From contig JAFRQX010000025.1 of the NCBI GenBank assembly GCA_017428385.1, forward strand, positions 82,276 to 146,275: 64,000 bases of DNA. The letters run 5' to 3'. The notes beneath the pieces are model-generated. The model saw nothing but the letters and a program-made list of their open reading frames with translations, ran no database searches and was not told the origin of the DNA. The stretch is from Clostridia bacterium (GTDB lineage: Bacteria > Bacillota > Clostridia > Christensenellales > Aristaeellaceae). Both the position numbers and the translations under genes were made by a program. How positions within the stretch are numbered: position 1 is the stretch's first letter; each line of letters begins with the position of its first letter. Below, piece by piece: positions 8,148 through 16,348 of this stretch.

Positions 8148-8903
8148 ATGAAAGAGTACACGAAGCAGCACAAGAAAGCCTGGGAATACAACGCCTATGA
8201 ATTCTGGGTCAAGAATGCCGGAACCCCGGCAGAACGGGCAAAAGAAGATGTTGCAAACCCGGAAAAGATGCTGAGGAAGTACGCACAGTACTTCGACAGC
8301 TATAAAGGCGTCCGGATTGCCAACATCTGCGGGTCCTGCGGAAAAAAAGCCGTTCCCCTGGCGCTGCTCGGAGCTGACGTGACAGTTTTCGACATCTCCG
8401 AAGAGAACAAACGCTATGCCATGGAAACAGCGCAGGCAGCAAATGTTCCTCTGAATTATGAGGTTTGCGACATTCTGGAGATTGATCTGGAAAAGTATGC
8501 CGGTTATTTCGACATCGTCTTCATGGAGGGCGGAATCCTGCATTATTTCCATACGATCGATGAGTTTATGAAAATGATGAATACCATCCTTAAGCCGGGC
8601 GGAAAAATGATCTGCAGCGACTTTCATCCGTTTACCAAGATCCTGGACAGCCTGAATATGGAGCGTCCCACCATGAGTTATTTCTCAACGGAAATCTACG
8701 AAGGGGAAATGGCCCATGCCCGTTTCTTCCCGGAAGAGATCCGCAGCCAGATGCCCAAATGCAGCTACCGCCGGTATACCATGAGTGAGATTATCAACTC
8801 CATCATCCGGTGCGGTTTCTGCCTGAAACAGCTGGACGAACATCCCGCCTGGGAAAACGACAGCCTGCCGGGTGAATTCACCGCGATTGCGATCAAAAAC
8901 TGA
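8148..8903 (+). CDS. class I SAM-dependent methyltransferase
   Basis: A 251-residue Rossmann methyltransferase. Motif I is VRIANICGSCGKKAVPLALLG (unusually Cys-rich in the glycine loop), the acidic residue after strand 2 is in VTVFDIS, and motif IV is DIVFMEGGILHYF. LKPGGKMICSDFHPF closes the core. A clear AAAAAGGAGTG site precedes ATG. The C-terminal third is family-specific. It is first in a four-methyltransferase series, 28 bp before the next one. The target (small molecule, RNA or protein) is not known. Confidence 0.87.
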   Translation: MKEYTKQHKKAWEYNAYEFWVKNAGTPAERAKEDVANPEKMLRKYAQYFDSYKGVRIANICGSCGKKAVPLALLGADVTVFDISEENKRYAMETAQAANVPLNYEVCDILEIDLEKYAGYFDIVFMEGGILHYFHTIDEFMKMMNTILKPGGKMICSDFHPFTKILDSLNMERPTMSYFSTEIYEGEMAHARFFPEEIRSQMPKCSYRRYTMSEIINSIIRCGFCLKQLDEHPAWENDSLPGEFTAIAIKN

Positions 8904-8931
8904 TCGGCACAGAAAAGGAGGAAACCTGACA

Positions 8932-9702
8932 ATGGAGTACAGGAAAGTGTTTGATAAAATCCCGGAACAGTTCGACAAATACCGGCCCCGGTACAGTGCT
9001 GAACTCTTTGCTGACCTGATTGAATACGCGGGAATCGGCCCGGATGTATCGGTGCTTGAGATCGGTCCCGGAACAGGCCAGGCAACCGATCCGATTCTGG
9101 AAACCGGCTGCGACTATCACGCGATTGAACTGGGTGAACATCTTTACGCAAAGATGAAGGAAAAATACGGAAACCGCCCCAACTTCCATATCGTGAATGA
9201 TGATTTCATCACCCATAATTACGGGGATCAGAAATTCGATATGATCTATTCTGCGGCGACCATCCAGTGGATCCCGGAAGCAGTCGCCTTCTCAAAGACC
9301 TTTGACCTGCTGAAGCCGGGCGGAACCCTGGCCATGATGCTGACAAGCGATGATTACAAGACCCCGAACGAAACGCTTTATAACCGGATCCAGGAAGTCT
9401 ACGCCAAGTACTTCAAACCGGAAGCAACCTATAATGAGATGCGTGCTCCCTTCAGCTACACCAACGCTTCCAATTACGGTTATGTGAATTTTGAACGGCG
9501 GGATTATCATGGACAGCGCGTCTTTACCGCAGATGAATTTGCTTTATACAGCGGAACCCACTGCACTTCCATCGTGATTCCGGAACCTTATAAAACTAAG
9601 TTCTTCAACGGCCTGAGGGAAGCTGTTCTGGAAGCCGGAAACAAAATCGTATTCAATGATACCTATATCCTGTACCTGACCCGAAAACCGAAGGAAGGCT
9701 GA
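8932..9702 (+). CDS. class I SAM-dependent methyltransferase (type 11-like)
   Basis: A 256-residue methyltransferase starting at an ATG with AAAAGGAGG 9 nt upstream. FDKYRPRYSAELFADLI is a common N-terminal signature of this group; motif I is VSVLEIGPGTGQATDPIL, motif IV is FDMIYSAATIQWIPEAVAF, and LKPGGTLAMML follows. The C-terminus has FTADEFALYSGTHCT and IVFNDTYILYLTRKP. Very similar in layout to the methyltransferase at 10401-11201, so the two look like old duplicates. The substrate is unknown. Confidence 0.88.
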   Translation: MEYRKVFDKIPEQFDKYRPRYSAELFADLIEYAGIGPDVSVLEIGPGTGQATDPILETGCDYHAIELGEHLYAKMKEKYGNRPNFHIVNDDFITHNYGDQKFDMIYSAATIQWIPEAVAFSKTFDLLKPGGTLAMMLTSDDYKTPNETLYNRIQEVYAKYFKPEATYNEMRAPFSYTNASNYGYVNFERRDYHGQRVFTADEFALYSGTHCTSIVIPEPYKTKFFNGLREAVLEAGNKIVFNDTYILYLTRKPKEG

Positions 9703-9722
9703 AACCTTGGAAAGGATGAACG

Positions 9723-10373
9723 ATGAACAACCTTGTCACGCAATGGTATGAAGATAAAAAGAATGTGGATGAAATGCAGCAGTGGAATCCCGCGCTGAAG
9801 GAATGGGAACGGACTGTGATCAGTCGCTTCCCAGCCGGCGTCAGGATCCTGGATATCGGCTGCGGTCTGGGACGTGAAGCTTTCGCCCTGGCGGAAATGG
9901 GTTTTGACGTTGTCGGAATAGATATCTCAAAGGAAGTTATCTCCCAGGTTAAGCAGTTATCTGCTGAAAAAGGGTATTCTATCCCCTTTTCTGATTATGA
10001 CGGGAAAACCCTGTCTTTCCCGGACAGCTCGTTTGATGTGGTTATAATCTGGGCCCAGACCTTCGGTCTGCTCTACGGAAACGAGTATAAACAGGAATTC
10101 CTGGCGGAATGCAAAAGAGTCCTCAGGAAAGACGGTCTCTTCAGTTTCTCCGGACATGATCTGCATTTTCTTCAGGCGTATCATCCTAACTGCCTCAATG
10201 GCCGGAAGTTCTACCCCTATGCCAATACGGAAATGTACTGGGAAACTTTTGAGGCTTCTGATCTGACGCGTTTCGCGGAGCAGGCAGGCCTGGAGGTTGT
10301 CCTCTGCGAAAAAGGAAAGATCTACAAACCGGAGGACGGAACGATCCTCCACTGCTTATGTAAGAAGAGATAA
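9723..10373 (+). CDS. class I SAM-dependent methyltransferase
   Basis: A 216-residue methyltransferase. Motif I is VRILDIGCGLGREAFALAEMG, strand 2 ends in VVGIDIS, motif IV is FDVVIIWAQTFGLLYG, followed by LRKDGLFSFSGHD. Its N-terminus (WYEDKKNVDEMQQWNPALKEWE) differs from its neighbours, so it is not a recent duplicate. It starts 20 bp after the preceding gene with a GGAAAGGATG site and lies 27 bp before the next methyltransferase, consistent with one long transcript. Confidence 0.87.
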   Translation: MNNLVTQWYEDKKNVDEMQQWNPALKEWERTVISRFPAGVRILDIGCGLGREAFALAEMGFDVVGIDISKEVISQVKQLSAEKGYSIPFSDYDGKTLSFPDSSFDVVIIWAQTFGLLYGNEYKQEFLAECKRVLRKDGLFSFSGHDLHFLQAYHPNCLNGRKFYPYANTEMYWETFEASDLTRFAEQAGLEVVLCEKGKIYKPEDGTILHCLCKKR

Positions 10374-10400
10374 ATACTTCTAAAAAGGAGGCTTTATCAG

Positions 10401-11201
10401 ATGGAGTCAACAAATCAAGAAAAAGGATGGACATTCAACACCGTATCCAAAACCTATGATAAAATGCGTCCCGGTTACCCGGATGAACTGTATCAGGTAT
10501 TGTTTGCCTATGCTCCGCTGAACGCCTCATGCGCAGCCGTGGAAATCGGTATCGGCGCAGGCCAGGCTTCACTGCCTGTCCTGAAAACCGGCTGTGCGCT
10601 GACAGCCGTGGAATACGGTGATCAGTTGGCGGAAGTATGCAGGGAAAAGTTCCGTGATTATTCCCGCTTTTCAGTGATTACCGGCAAATTTGAAGATGCT
10701 GTTCTGCCGGAGGATGCTTTTGATCTGGTGTACTCTGCCTCCGCCTTCCATTGGGTTCCGGAGGAAATCGGATATCCAAAGGTTTTCCGGATACTGAAGT
10801 CGGGAGGAGCTTTTGCCCGGTTTGCCAATCATCCCTATCAGGCAAAGGATAATCCGGAACTGCTCGCGGAAATACAGCGTGCCTATGTCGAATACTATTA
10901 TCCCTATTATGGAAAGCAGCCGAGGACGCCTTCTGAGTATACGGAAGAGCAGGCAGCCGCAAGGGCAAAGATCGCCGATCAATACGGGTTTACAGACACG
11001 CGGTATGCCCTGTTTTACAGGCAGCGGATCCTGACAGCCGCTGAATACAGGGCGCTGATCGGAACTTATTCTGACCATATCACAATCGAGGAAAGCGTCC
11101 GGGAACGCTTCTTTGACGCGATAGAAGAAACAATCAACCGGCATGGCGGATCCATCACCATATTTGATACGATTGATCTGCAGCTGACCAGGAAACCATA
11201 A
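10401..11201 (+). CDS. class I SAM-dependent methyltransferase (type 11-like)
   Basis: A 266-residue methyltransferase with the YDKMRPGYPDELYQVLF N-terminal signature, motif I in AAVEIGIGAGQASLPVLKTG, motif IV in FDLVYSASAFHWVPEEIGY and RILKSGGAFARF after it. The C-terminal YRALIGTYSDH and FDTIDLQLTRKP match the paralogue at 8932-9702 in order, indicating duplication and divergence. AAAAAGGAGG precedes the start. It is followed after 12 bp by an acetyltransferase. Confidence 0.88.
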   Translation: MESTNQEKGWTFNTVSKTYDKMRPGYPDELYQVLFAYAPLNASCAAVEIGIGAGQASLPVLKTGCALTAVEYGDQLAEVCREKFRDYSRFSVITGKFEDAVLPEDAFDLVYSASAFHWVPEEIGYPKVFRILKSGGAFARFANHPYQAKDNPELLAEIQRAYVEYYYPYYGKQPRTPSEYTEEQAAARAKIADQYGFTDTRYALFYRQRILTAAEYRALIGTYSDHITIEESVRERFFDAIEETINRHGGSITIFDTIDLQLTRKP

Positions 11202-11213
11202 GAAGGAGACATC

Positions 11214-11651
11214 ATGATGCAGGTAACAATCAGGCCCATACAGGAATCCGACTATGCGGCCGTTTCCGCCATCTGGCGTGACGTGCTGGATATTTATAAC
11301 GCCACAGAGCAAAGCGTTGCGGAAATCCATGCGCAAATGGCGCAGGATAATCATTACCATACCTTTGTCGCGGAAGCCGACGGAAAAGTTGTCGGGCTCG
11401 TGACCGCTGTAAAAGTGCTCGCGGTCGGTCATCCGGGCGGATATATCAAAATGAACGGTCTGGGCGTTCTTCCGGAATACCGACGTCTGGGTATCGGCAA
11501 AATGCTGATGGACCGCGTGGAACAGCTGGCTCTTCAGGAAGGCGCGCCTTATATCGGTCTTGCCTCAGGAATCAGGAGAACAGAAGCCCACGCCTTTTAT
11601 GAACGGCTGGGCTTTCAGAAAACATCCTTCTGGTTCAGGAAGAACCTGTAA
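11214..11651 (+). CDS. GNAT N-acetyltransferase
   Basis: A 145-residue acetyltransferase: IRPIQESDYAAVSAIWRDVL at the start, then VGLVTAVKV, GLGVLPEYRRLGIGKMLMDRVE as the acetyl-CoA-binding loop and AHAFYERLGF near the end, the full GNAT signature. Two adjacent ATGs (11214, 11217) follow AAGAAGGAGA; either may be used. The next gene begins 2 bp after the stop, so translation is probably coupled. Confidence 0.88.
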   Translation: MMQVTIRPIQESDYAAVSAIWRDVLDIYNATEQSVAEIHAQMAQDNHYHTFVAEADGKVVGLVTAVKVLAVGHPGGYIKMNGLGVLPEYRRLGIGKMLMDRVEQLALQEGAPYIGLASGIRRTEAHAFYERLGFQKTSFWFRKNL

Positions 11652-11653
11652 TA

Positions 11654-12205
11654 ATGAAAGTGAGAACAGCGATGGAAAAGGCAACCCGAAAAGCATTGGC
11701 AAAGGTCGCGGAAGAAAAGGCCCTGCTTCCCTTTCACGGGTATATTGAAGGCAAGGAATCCAATCTTGAGCCCCTTATCCGGTTTTTCCCCGGGTGGACC
11801 CTGCAGGAAGCAGACGGCGTATGGTGTGCAGCCTTCGTGTACTACTGTTGCAGGGAAGCAGGGGTTGATCTCCCCATCCGGCCGGACGAATGCAGGTCCT
11901 GCCATCTGGCGGGATGTATCGCCTGGGAAGAGTGGGCGATTGGCGATGACCGGATCGGTTACCATAAAGGAACGGATGCCTTTGTGCCGGAAGCCGGTGA
12001 TATTGTTCTTTATGACCGGGTCTTCAACAATCAGGAGCATGACCATATCGGCATTGTTCTGCGGAAACGCGGAAACACCCTCATCGTTGCGGAAGGTAAT
12101 AAGGACAACATATCGCAGATTGTGGAACGTCCGCTGGACGGCCATATCAGGGCATTTATCAGAATTCCGGATGGATATCGGTATCATCAGCCTGAAAGGA
12201 TCTGA
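11654..12205 (+). CDS. CHAP domain-containing protein without a signal peptide
   Basis: A 183-residue protein in which residues about 50-180 form a CHAP (NlpC/P60-like) amidase fold. The nucleophile is Cys in GVWCAAFVYYCCREAG, the histidine is in HDHIGIVLRKRG and a downstream EGNKDN supplies the third residue. CHAP enzymes usually cut peptidoglycan outside the cell, but no signal peptide or membrane segment is present and the N-terminus is a basic amphipathic helix. It lies inside a run of cytosolic modifying enzymes, so a small-molecule amide or intracellular role is possible. An alternative ATG lies 18 nt downstream. Confidence 0.75.
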   Translation: MKVRTAMEKATRKALAKVAEEKALLPFHGYIEGKESNLEPLIRFFPGWTLQEADGVWCAAFVYYCCREAGVDLPIRPDECRSCHLAGCIAWEEWAIGDDRIGYHKGTDAFVPEAGDIVLYDRVFNNQEHDHIGIVLRKRGNTLIVAEGNKDNISQIVERPLDGHIRAFIRIPDGYRYHQPERI

Positions 12206-12209
12206 ATCA

Positions 12210-12752
12210 ATGAAGATCATTGCTGTTTCCGCCGTGACAGCCGGCGGTAAAACCACCGCGGTTAACGCCGTAAAGGAAAAGCTCCCCCGCTGCACGTCCC
12301 TGCATTTTGATGGCTACTCCTTTGAGGGAGAAGTCGATGATTTCCACCAGTGGGTACTGGACGGTACGGATTATAATGTATGGAACCTTTCTCCCCTGAA
12401 AGCGGATATCGAGAATATCATCAGCAGCGGAGAGTATGATTATCTGCTGCTGGACTATCCTTTCGCCTACCGGAATGACCTGATTAAAGACTATATTGAT
12501 TGCGCCGTCTTCATCGATACTCCGCTGGATATCGCCATGGCGCGCAGGATACTCCGGGACATGAAGGATGCCTCAGCGGATGAAATCCGGGAAGAAATGG
12601 AAACCTATCTGAACTATGCCCGGATCGCTTATGTGCAGATGCTGAAGGATATCAAACCGTCGTCCGATTATGTTATTGACGGATCGCAGAATCTGAAAAG
12701 CATCACGGAAGAATTGCTGGACATTATTGTCCACAGAGGAGAAAAACCATGA
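12210..12752 (+). CDS. P-loop nucleoside/uridine kinase-like protein
   Basis: A 180-residue kinase starting MKIIAVSAVTAGGKTTAVNA, where the Walker A loop GxxxxGKT is seen as AVTAGGKTT. A substrate-region FDGYSFEG, a strand YDYLLLDYPFAY and a lid-type MARRILRDMKDA follow, as in uridine kinase-like and cytidylate-kinase-like enzymes. The start lies 4 bp after the CHAP gene. A longer frame upstream overlaps the CHAP gene and is not used. It overlaps the next gene by 4 nt (ATGA). The phosphorylated substrate is unknown. Confidence 0.82.
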   Translation: MKIIAVSAVTAGGKTTAVNAVKEKLPRCTSLHFDGYSFEGEVDDFHQWVLDGTDYNVWNLSPLKADIENIISSGEYDYLLLDYPFAYRNDLIKDYIDCAVFIDTPLDIAMARRILRDMKDASADEIREEMETYLNYARIAYVQMLKDIKPSSDYVIDGSQNLKSITEELLDIIVHRGEKP

Positions 12753-13228
12753 TCTTGACAAACAACCCTCTTCAATGCTTTTTCGGAGAAGAATCTGATA
12801 TCGACCAGTGGATGGAGCTCGTCCGTCTTGTCAGGAATAATTTCCCCGGACTGGAAACAGAAGAATCCCTGAAAGAACATCGCCAGACCGTTCTGAAATT
12901 CTTCGGCAAACATCAGGCTCTTTGCGTAAAGGATGGGAATCGGATTACCGGCGTGCTGCTGTTTTCCAGGAACCGCAATATGATCTGCTGCCTGGCTGTC
13001 CATCCTGAATACCGCAGGAACGGAATCGCCTCCATTCTTCTGGAAACAGCCCTTGGAGAACTGGACCGAAGCCGGGACATCACGGTATCCACCTTCCGGG
13101 AAGAGGATGAAAAAGGAACAGCACCCCGCGCTTTGTACAGGAAATATGGCTTCTGTGAAGCTGAACTTACAATGGAATTCAATTATCCCAACCAGGTTTT
13201 TGTACTGCACGGAAAAAGCCGTGAATAA
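12749..13228 (+). CDS. GNAT N-acetyltransferase
   Basis: A 159-residue acetyltransferase overlapping the upstream kinase by 4 nt. The core is CVKDGNRITGVLLFSRNRN, then CLAVHPEYRRNGIASILLETAL as acetyl-CoA loop, and APRALYRKYGF near the end. The ATG is preceded by AGAGGAGAAA. A hydrophobic C-terminus NYPNQVFVLHG is family-specific. The gene is 11 bp from a NUDIX hydrolase gene. The substrate is unknown. Confidence 0.87.
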   Translation: MILTNNPLQCFFGEESDIDQWMELVRLVRNNFPGLETEESLKEHRQTVLKFFGKHQALCVKDGNRITGVLLFSRNRNMICCLAVHPEYRRNGIASILLETALGELDRSRDITVSTFREEDEKGTAPRALYRKYGFCEAELTMEFNYPNQVFVLHGKSRE

Positions 13229-13239
13229 CAGGAGGCATT

Positions 13240-13737
13240 ATGATAACGCTTGAAACGATCGGAGACAATTATTTTGGACACTGGGACGTCTGCCGCACAG
13301 CCTGCCGCGGAATCATTGTACAGGACGGTAAAATCCTGTTGTCCTATGAAACTAAAACCGGGCAGTATATGATTCCGGGCGGCGGACTCGAAGGCGATGA
13401 AGATGAACGTGCATGCTGTGCCCGGGAAGTGGCGGAAGAAACCGGGTTCCTGGTCGAACCTTCGGAATGTGTGCTTGAATTGGACGAATACTATGAAGAC
13501 TGGAAGGGTGTCAGCCGGTACTTCTTCGGCAGGATCATCGGAACAACTGAAGTCAAACTGACAGAGCGGGAAAAGGAAGTAGGGATGGTTCCCTGCTGGC
13601 TGTCCCTGGAGGAAGCCATTCATATCTTTTCAAAGCATGCATCCTATGCGGATACGGATGAGATGAGACGCGGTCTCTATCTGCGGGAATATAAGGCATT
13701 GAAAGCATTGGAAGCGCAGATCCGCCAGTTTGTCTGA
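13240..13737 (+). CDS. NUDIX hydrolase
   Basis: A 165-residue hydrolase for nucleoside diphosphates linked to another moiety. The Nudix box GX5EX7REUXEEXGU is complete: it begins in GGGLEGDEDERA and ends in REVAEETGF (residues about 46-69). CRGIIVQDGKILLSYE precedes it, as usual. It has an AGGAGG site. It is the last gene of the group-transfer run; the next gene has its own promoter. Members cleave ADP-ribose, CoA, dinucleotides or damaged nucleotides; which one cannot be decided here. Confidence 0.9.
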   Translation: MITLETIGDNYFGHWDVCRTACRGIIVQDGKILLSYETKTGQYMIPGGGLEGDEDERACCAREVAEETGFLVEPSECVLELDEYYEDWKGVSRYFFGRIIGTTEVKLTEREKEVGMVPCWLSLEEAIHIFSKHASYADTDEMRRGLYLREYKALKALEAQIRQFV

Positions 13738-13776
13738 CAGTGAAAAAACTTTGCAAAAAACGCACATTTGTTACAT

Positions 13777-13835
13777 CGCTGTGATGACAGCGAAACACCC
13801 CTTCTGGTATATTGTATGCCGAAAGGGGTGTTTCG
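13777..13835 (+). promoter_or_regulatory. promoter flanked by two inverted repeats
   Basis: ATGACA (13784-13789), an 18-bp spacer and TATATT (13808-13813) form a promoter. A perfect 13-bp dyad CGAAACACCCCTT (13791-13803)/AAGGGGTGTTTCG (13823-13835) brackets the -10 box. A smaller dyad CGCTGT-gatg-ACAGCG (13777-13792) covers the -35 box. The right arm also contains the likely ribosome-binding site. Looks like an operator, or a hairpin that hides the ribosome-binding site. Confidence 0.65.
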
Positions 13836-13838
13836 TTT

Positions 13839-14984
13839 ATGTCATATGATGTCAATCAGGAAAACCGGGGGCCGGAGAAAAACGTCGTATTGAATAACTG
13901 GAAAAGCTCTGCCGTCTATCTGGTTCTGCTCGGCATACTCTGCTCTTTTCTGTCCATCTTTGGCGTTGCTGTCTGGCTCATTATTGCGGTAGCCAGAGTA
14001 CTCTATGTCCGTCACAAGAACCGCAAGGCGGAAGGTGCGGAAAACATACCCGAAGAAACAGGAAAAATGTGTGAATTGTGCGATATTCCGACAGACACCC
14101 TCATTCCGGTTGTAACATCCGTTCATGGAAAACCCAAGACCCTCCATGTTTGTGAGGAATGCTATCATGCCAACGTTTTCCGGGCGCCTGGTGAAGAAGC
14201 TGCGCCTTCGGATGCAGAAAGCCGGAAGCATCTGCTTAAAGAAACCCCGGATGGGCGGGATGCCCGGATCGCCCTGCTGACAAAGAGAAGGAACTCAGGC
14301 AGGCCTTTGCAGGAAGATCTTTTCCTGGAAGATATAGAGGATGCAAAAACCATACGTAAAGTCTTTAATGTATGGTCATCCTATGAGTTTGAAGAAGACT
14401 ATCCGGAGATCGATGCTGTTCTTGCAAAGCTGAAGGCAGAAGAATGTAACGGCAAGCTTTTCCTTCCTGATACAATGAAGCTGAAGGAAGAGCTCCAGGC
14501 ATTATTCCACGGTGAAGATATTTTCACAGAGCCTGAAGAAGTTGACAATTCTTCTGACATCCCGGAGCAGACTGCCCTGCAGGAAAAAGCCGAAGCTCCT
14601 GTGCAGCCTGAACCGGTTGAAGAATCAGAGATTCAGGAGCCTAAAGAACTTCCCGATCATCTGCTCTACTGCCAGAGATGCAAACGTCTCTATTCCGGTG
14701 ACAGATGTACGGATTGCAATAAAGAAGACGGTCGTTCACCGGAACCGGATGACCTTTGCTTCCTGATTGATTTGTATGAATTACAGAGTAATATGCTGGA
14801 AGATGCCCTCCGGCAGAAAAACATTCCTTTCCTGAAAGAGCAGATTTCCGGCATCGGTGATGTTGCCCGGGAAGTCCGCCCAATGTACGGCATTTTCCGT
14901 TTTTATACACTCTACAGGCACTTTGCGGAGGCCCTGACTGTACTGGATAATCTTCCGGTCAGCACTGAACCGGAGGAGGAATAA
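13839..14984 (+). CDS. membrane-anchored protein with two zinc-ribbon-like cysteine pairs
   Basis: A protein of about 381 residues that I do not recognise as a named family. One strong membrane segment lies at residues 22-50 (AVYLVLLGILCSFLSIFGVA). A CELC...CEEC pair at about residues 76-107 resembles a zinc ribbon, and a second set CQRC...CTDC occurs near residue 280, separated by an acidic, Pro/Glu-rich linker. The C-terminal 80 residues are helical. The start is the ATG downstream of AAGGGG; an in-frame ATG 27 nt upstream falls in the operator. It has its own dyad-flanked promoter. The function is unknown. Confidence 0.7.
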   Translation: MSYDVNQENRGPEKNVVLNNWKSSAVYLVLLGILCSFLSIFGVAVWLIIAVARVLYVRHKNRKAEGAENIPEETGKMCELCDIPTDTLIPVVTSVHGKPKTLHVCEECYHANVFRAPGEEAAPSDAESRKHLLKETPDGRDARIALLTKRRNSGRPLQEDLFLEDIEDAKTIRKVFNVWSSYEFEEDYPEIDAVLAKLKAEECNGKLFLPDTMKLKEELQALFHGEDIFTEPEEVDNSSDIPEQTALQEKAEAPVQPEPVEESEIQEPKELPDHLLYCQRCKRLYSGDRCTDCNKEDGRSPEPDDLCFLIDLYELQSNMLEDALRQKNIPFLKEQISGIGDVAREVRPMYGIFRFYTLYRHFAEALTVLDNLPVSTEPEEE

Positions 14985-15022
14985 AACAACACCGTCAGCC
15001 ATCATATGAAAGGACGATTCAG

Positions 15023-15913
15023 ATGATCAGAATACCGGATGAAAAAAAGATACGGGTCATTATCGATACGGACGCAGCCTGTGAAGCCGACGATCCCTTT
15101 GCCATTGTCCAGGCGCTTTTGAGTCCTAAGCTGATTATCAAGGGCATCCTGGCGGAGCACTTCAATGAAAAAGGATCCGTTCAGAAAAGCCATGATGAGA
15201 TTATGACCATACTGGACGCCATGAATCTGAAGGTTCCTGTATTCATTGGCGAAGAAGATCCTGTGGATATTGCCGGCTGGCCGGACTCCGTTTCTGAAGC
15301 AGCGGAATTCATTATCAGCGAGGCTATGAGAGAGGATCCGAAACCCCTTTATATTCTCTGCCAGGGAGCCATCACCAACCTGGCTGCGGCCCTGCATAGG
15401 AAACCCGCCATAAAAGATCGGATCAGGGTCATCTGGATCGGCACCCACGGCGTATCGGACAAACCGGCGCCTTTCCGGGAATTCAACGCCGGGAATGATG
15501 TTACCGCCGCCAATTATGTGCTGGAAAGCGGCGCGGATATCTGGCTGGTACCTTCTGACGTCTATACCACCATCACCGTAGGCCTGGCGGAACTGAAACT
15601 GAAGGTCCTCCCCTGCGGCCGGATCGGAAAGCACCTGTATGAGAACATGATTGATTACAATCTTTCTCCCCGTGCAGGCTGGACCCAGGGCGAATCCTGG
15701 TCTCTGGGTGACTCCCCTGCCATCGCCATCGCGCTGAATCCAGAGTGCGGCCGATATATCTATACCCAGGCACCCCATGTCGGAGAAGACACTTCCTCGT
15801 CTTCCCGTTCTGGCAATCCGGTCATCCGTGTCTATAAAAGTGTCGACTCCCGGTATATCCTGGAGGACTTTTTTGCGAAGCTGCAGCTGTTCGCGGCAGA
15901 AAAAGCAGAATAA
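15023..15913 (+). CDS. nucleoside hydrolase family protein
   Basis: A 296-residue enzyme of the inosine/uridine-preferring nucleoside hydrolase family, which splits the N-glycosidic bond to release ribose. The calcium-binding signature is IDTDAACEADDPFAIVQAL (residues 13-31), a variant of DTDxxxDDxxA with one inserted residue. EFNAGNDVTAANYVLESG near residue 155 is the second substrate-binding region. It has an AAAGGACG site. It is alone between a membrane protein gene and a bidirectional terminator. Confidence 0.87.
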   Translation: MIRIPDEKKIRVIIDTDAACEADDPFAIVQALLSPKLIIKGILAEHFNEKGSVQKSHDEIMTILDAMNLKVPVFIGEEDPVDIAGWPDSVSEAAEFIISEAMREDPKPLYILCQGAITNLAAALHRKPAIKDRIRVIWIGTHGVSDKPAPFREFNAGNDVTAANYVLESGADIWLVPSDVYTTITVGLAELKLKVLPCGRIGKHLYENMIDYNLSPRAGWTQGESWSLGDSPAIAIALNPECGRYIYTQAPHVGEDTSSSSRSGNPVIRVYKSVDSRYILEDFFAKLQLFAAEKAE

Positions 15914-15931
15914 TACTTTATCTTGTAAACC

Positions 15932-15965
15932 ACAGGGGCATTCCGTTACGGAATGCCCCTGTTTT
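15932..15965. terminator. bidirectional intrinsic terminator
   Basis: A near-perfect 15-bp hairpin ACAGGGGCATTCCGT/ACGGAATGCCCCTGT with a one-base loop centre, followed by TTT. It separates the nucleoside hydrolase gene from the convergent YccF gene. Confidence 0.9.
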
Positions 15966-15966
15966 G

Positions 15967-16332
15967 TCAGTTATGAACAATCTTCGCGCCAAACGGCGTC
16001 AGTGCCAGCTTGGCAATCTTGAAGAACTGTTTTCCGAATGGAATCCCAATCACCGTACAGCACCAGAGGAAACCGACGATCAGGTTATAGACCGCCATCC
16101 ACAGTCCGCAGCAAATGATCCAGATTACATTGGCCAGCGTTGAAACAGCTCCTCCGCCGTAGATAATTTCTTTCCCGAACGGCCAGAAGGACAGGCTGGC
16201 AAATTTGAAGCACTGCCGTCCCAGCGGAATGCCGATCACCGTCACACAGCAGAGCAATCCCGCAACCAACCAGAGCAGCCCGCTGATAAATCCTCCGAAA
16301 ATAAACCATAACAGGTTTCCGATTGTCTTCAT
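15967..16332 (-). CDS. YccF domain membrane protein
   Basis: A 121-residue inner-membrane protein with two tandem YccF repeats. The repeated signature is CCVTVIGIPLGRQCFKFASL in the first half and CCTVIGIPFGKQFFKIAKLA in the second. Each is preceded by a hydrophobic helix pair. The function of the family is not known; members may interact with transporters or phosphatases. The start MKTIGNLLWF follows GGAAGGAAAA. It is the last gene of a HAD-phosphatase-YccF minus-strand operon. Confidence 0.9.
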   Translation of the reverse strand: MKTIGNLLWFIFGGFISGLLWLVAGLLCCVTVIGIPLGRQCFKFASLSFWPFGKEIIYGGGAVSTLANVIWIICCGLWMAVYNLIVGFLWCCTVIGIPFGKQFFKIAKLALTPFGAKIVHN

Positions 16333-16348
16333 GTTTTTCCTTCCTTGT

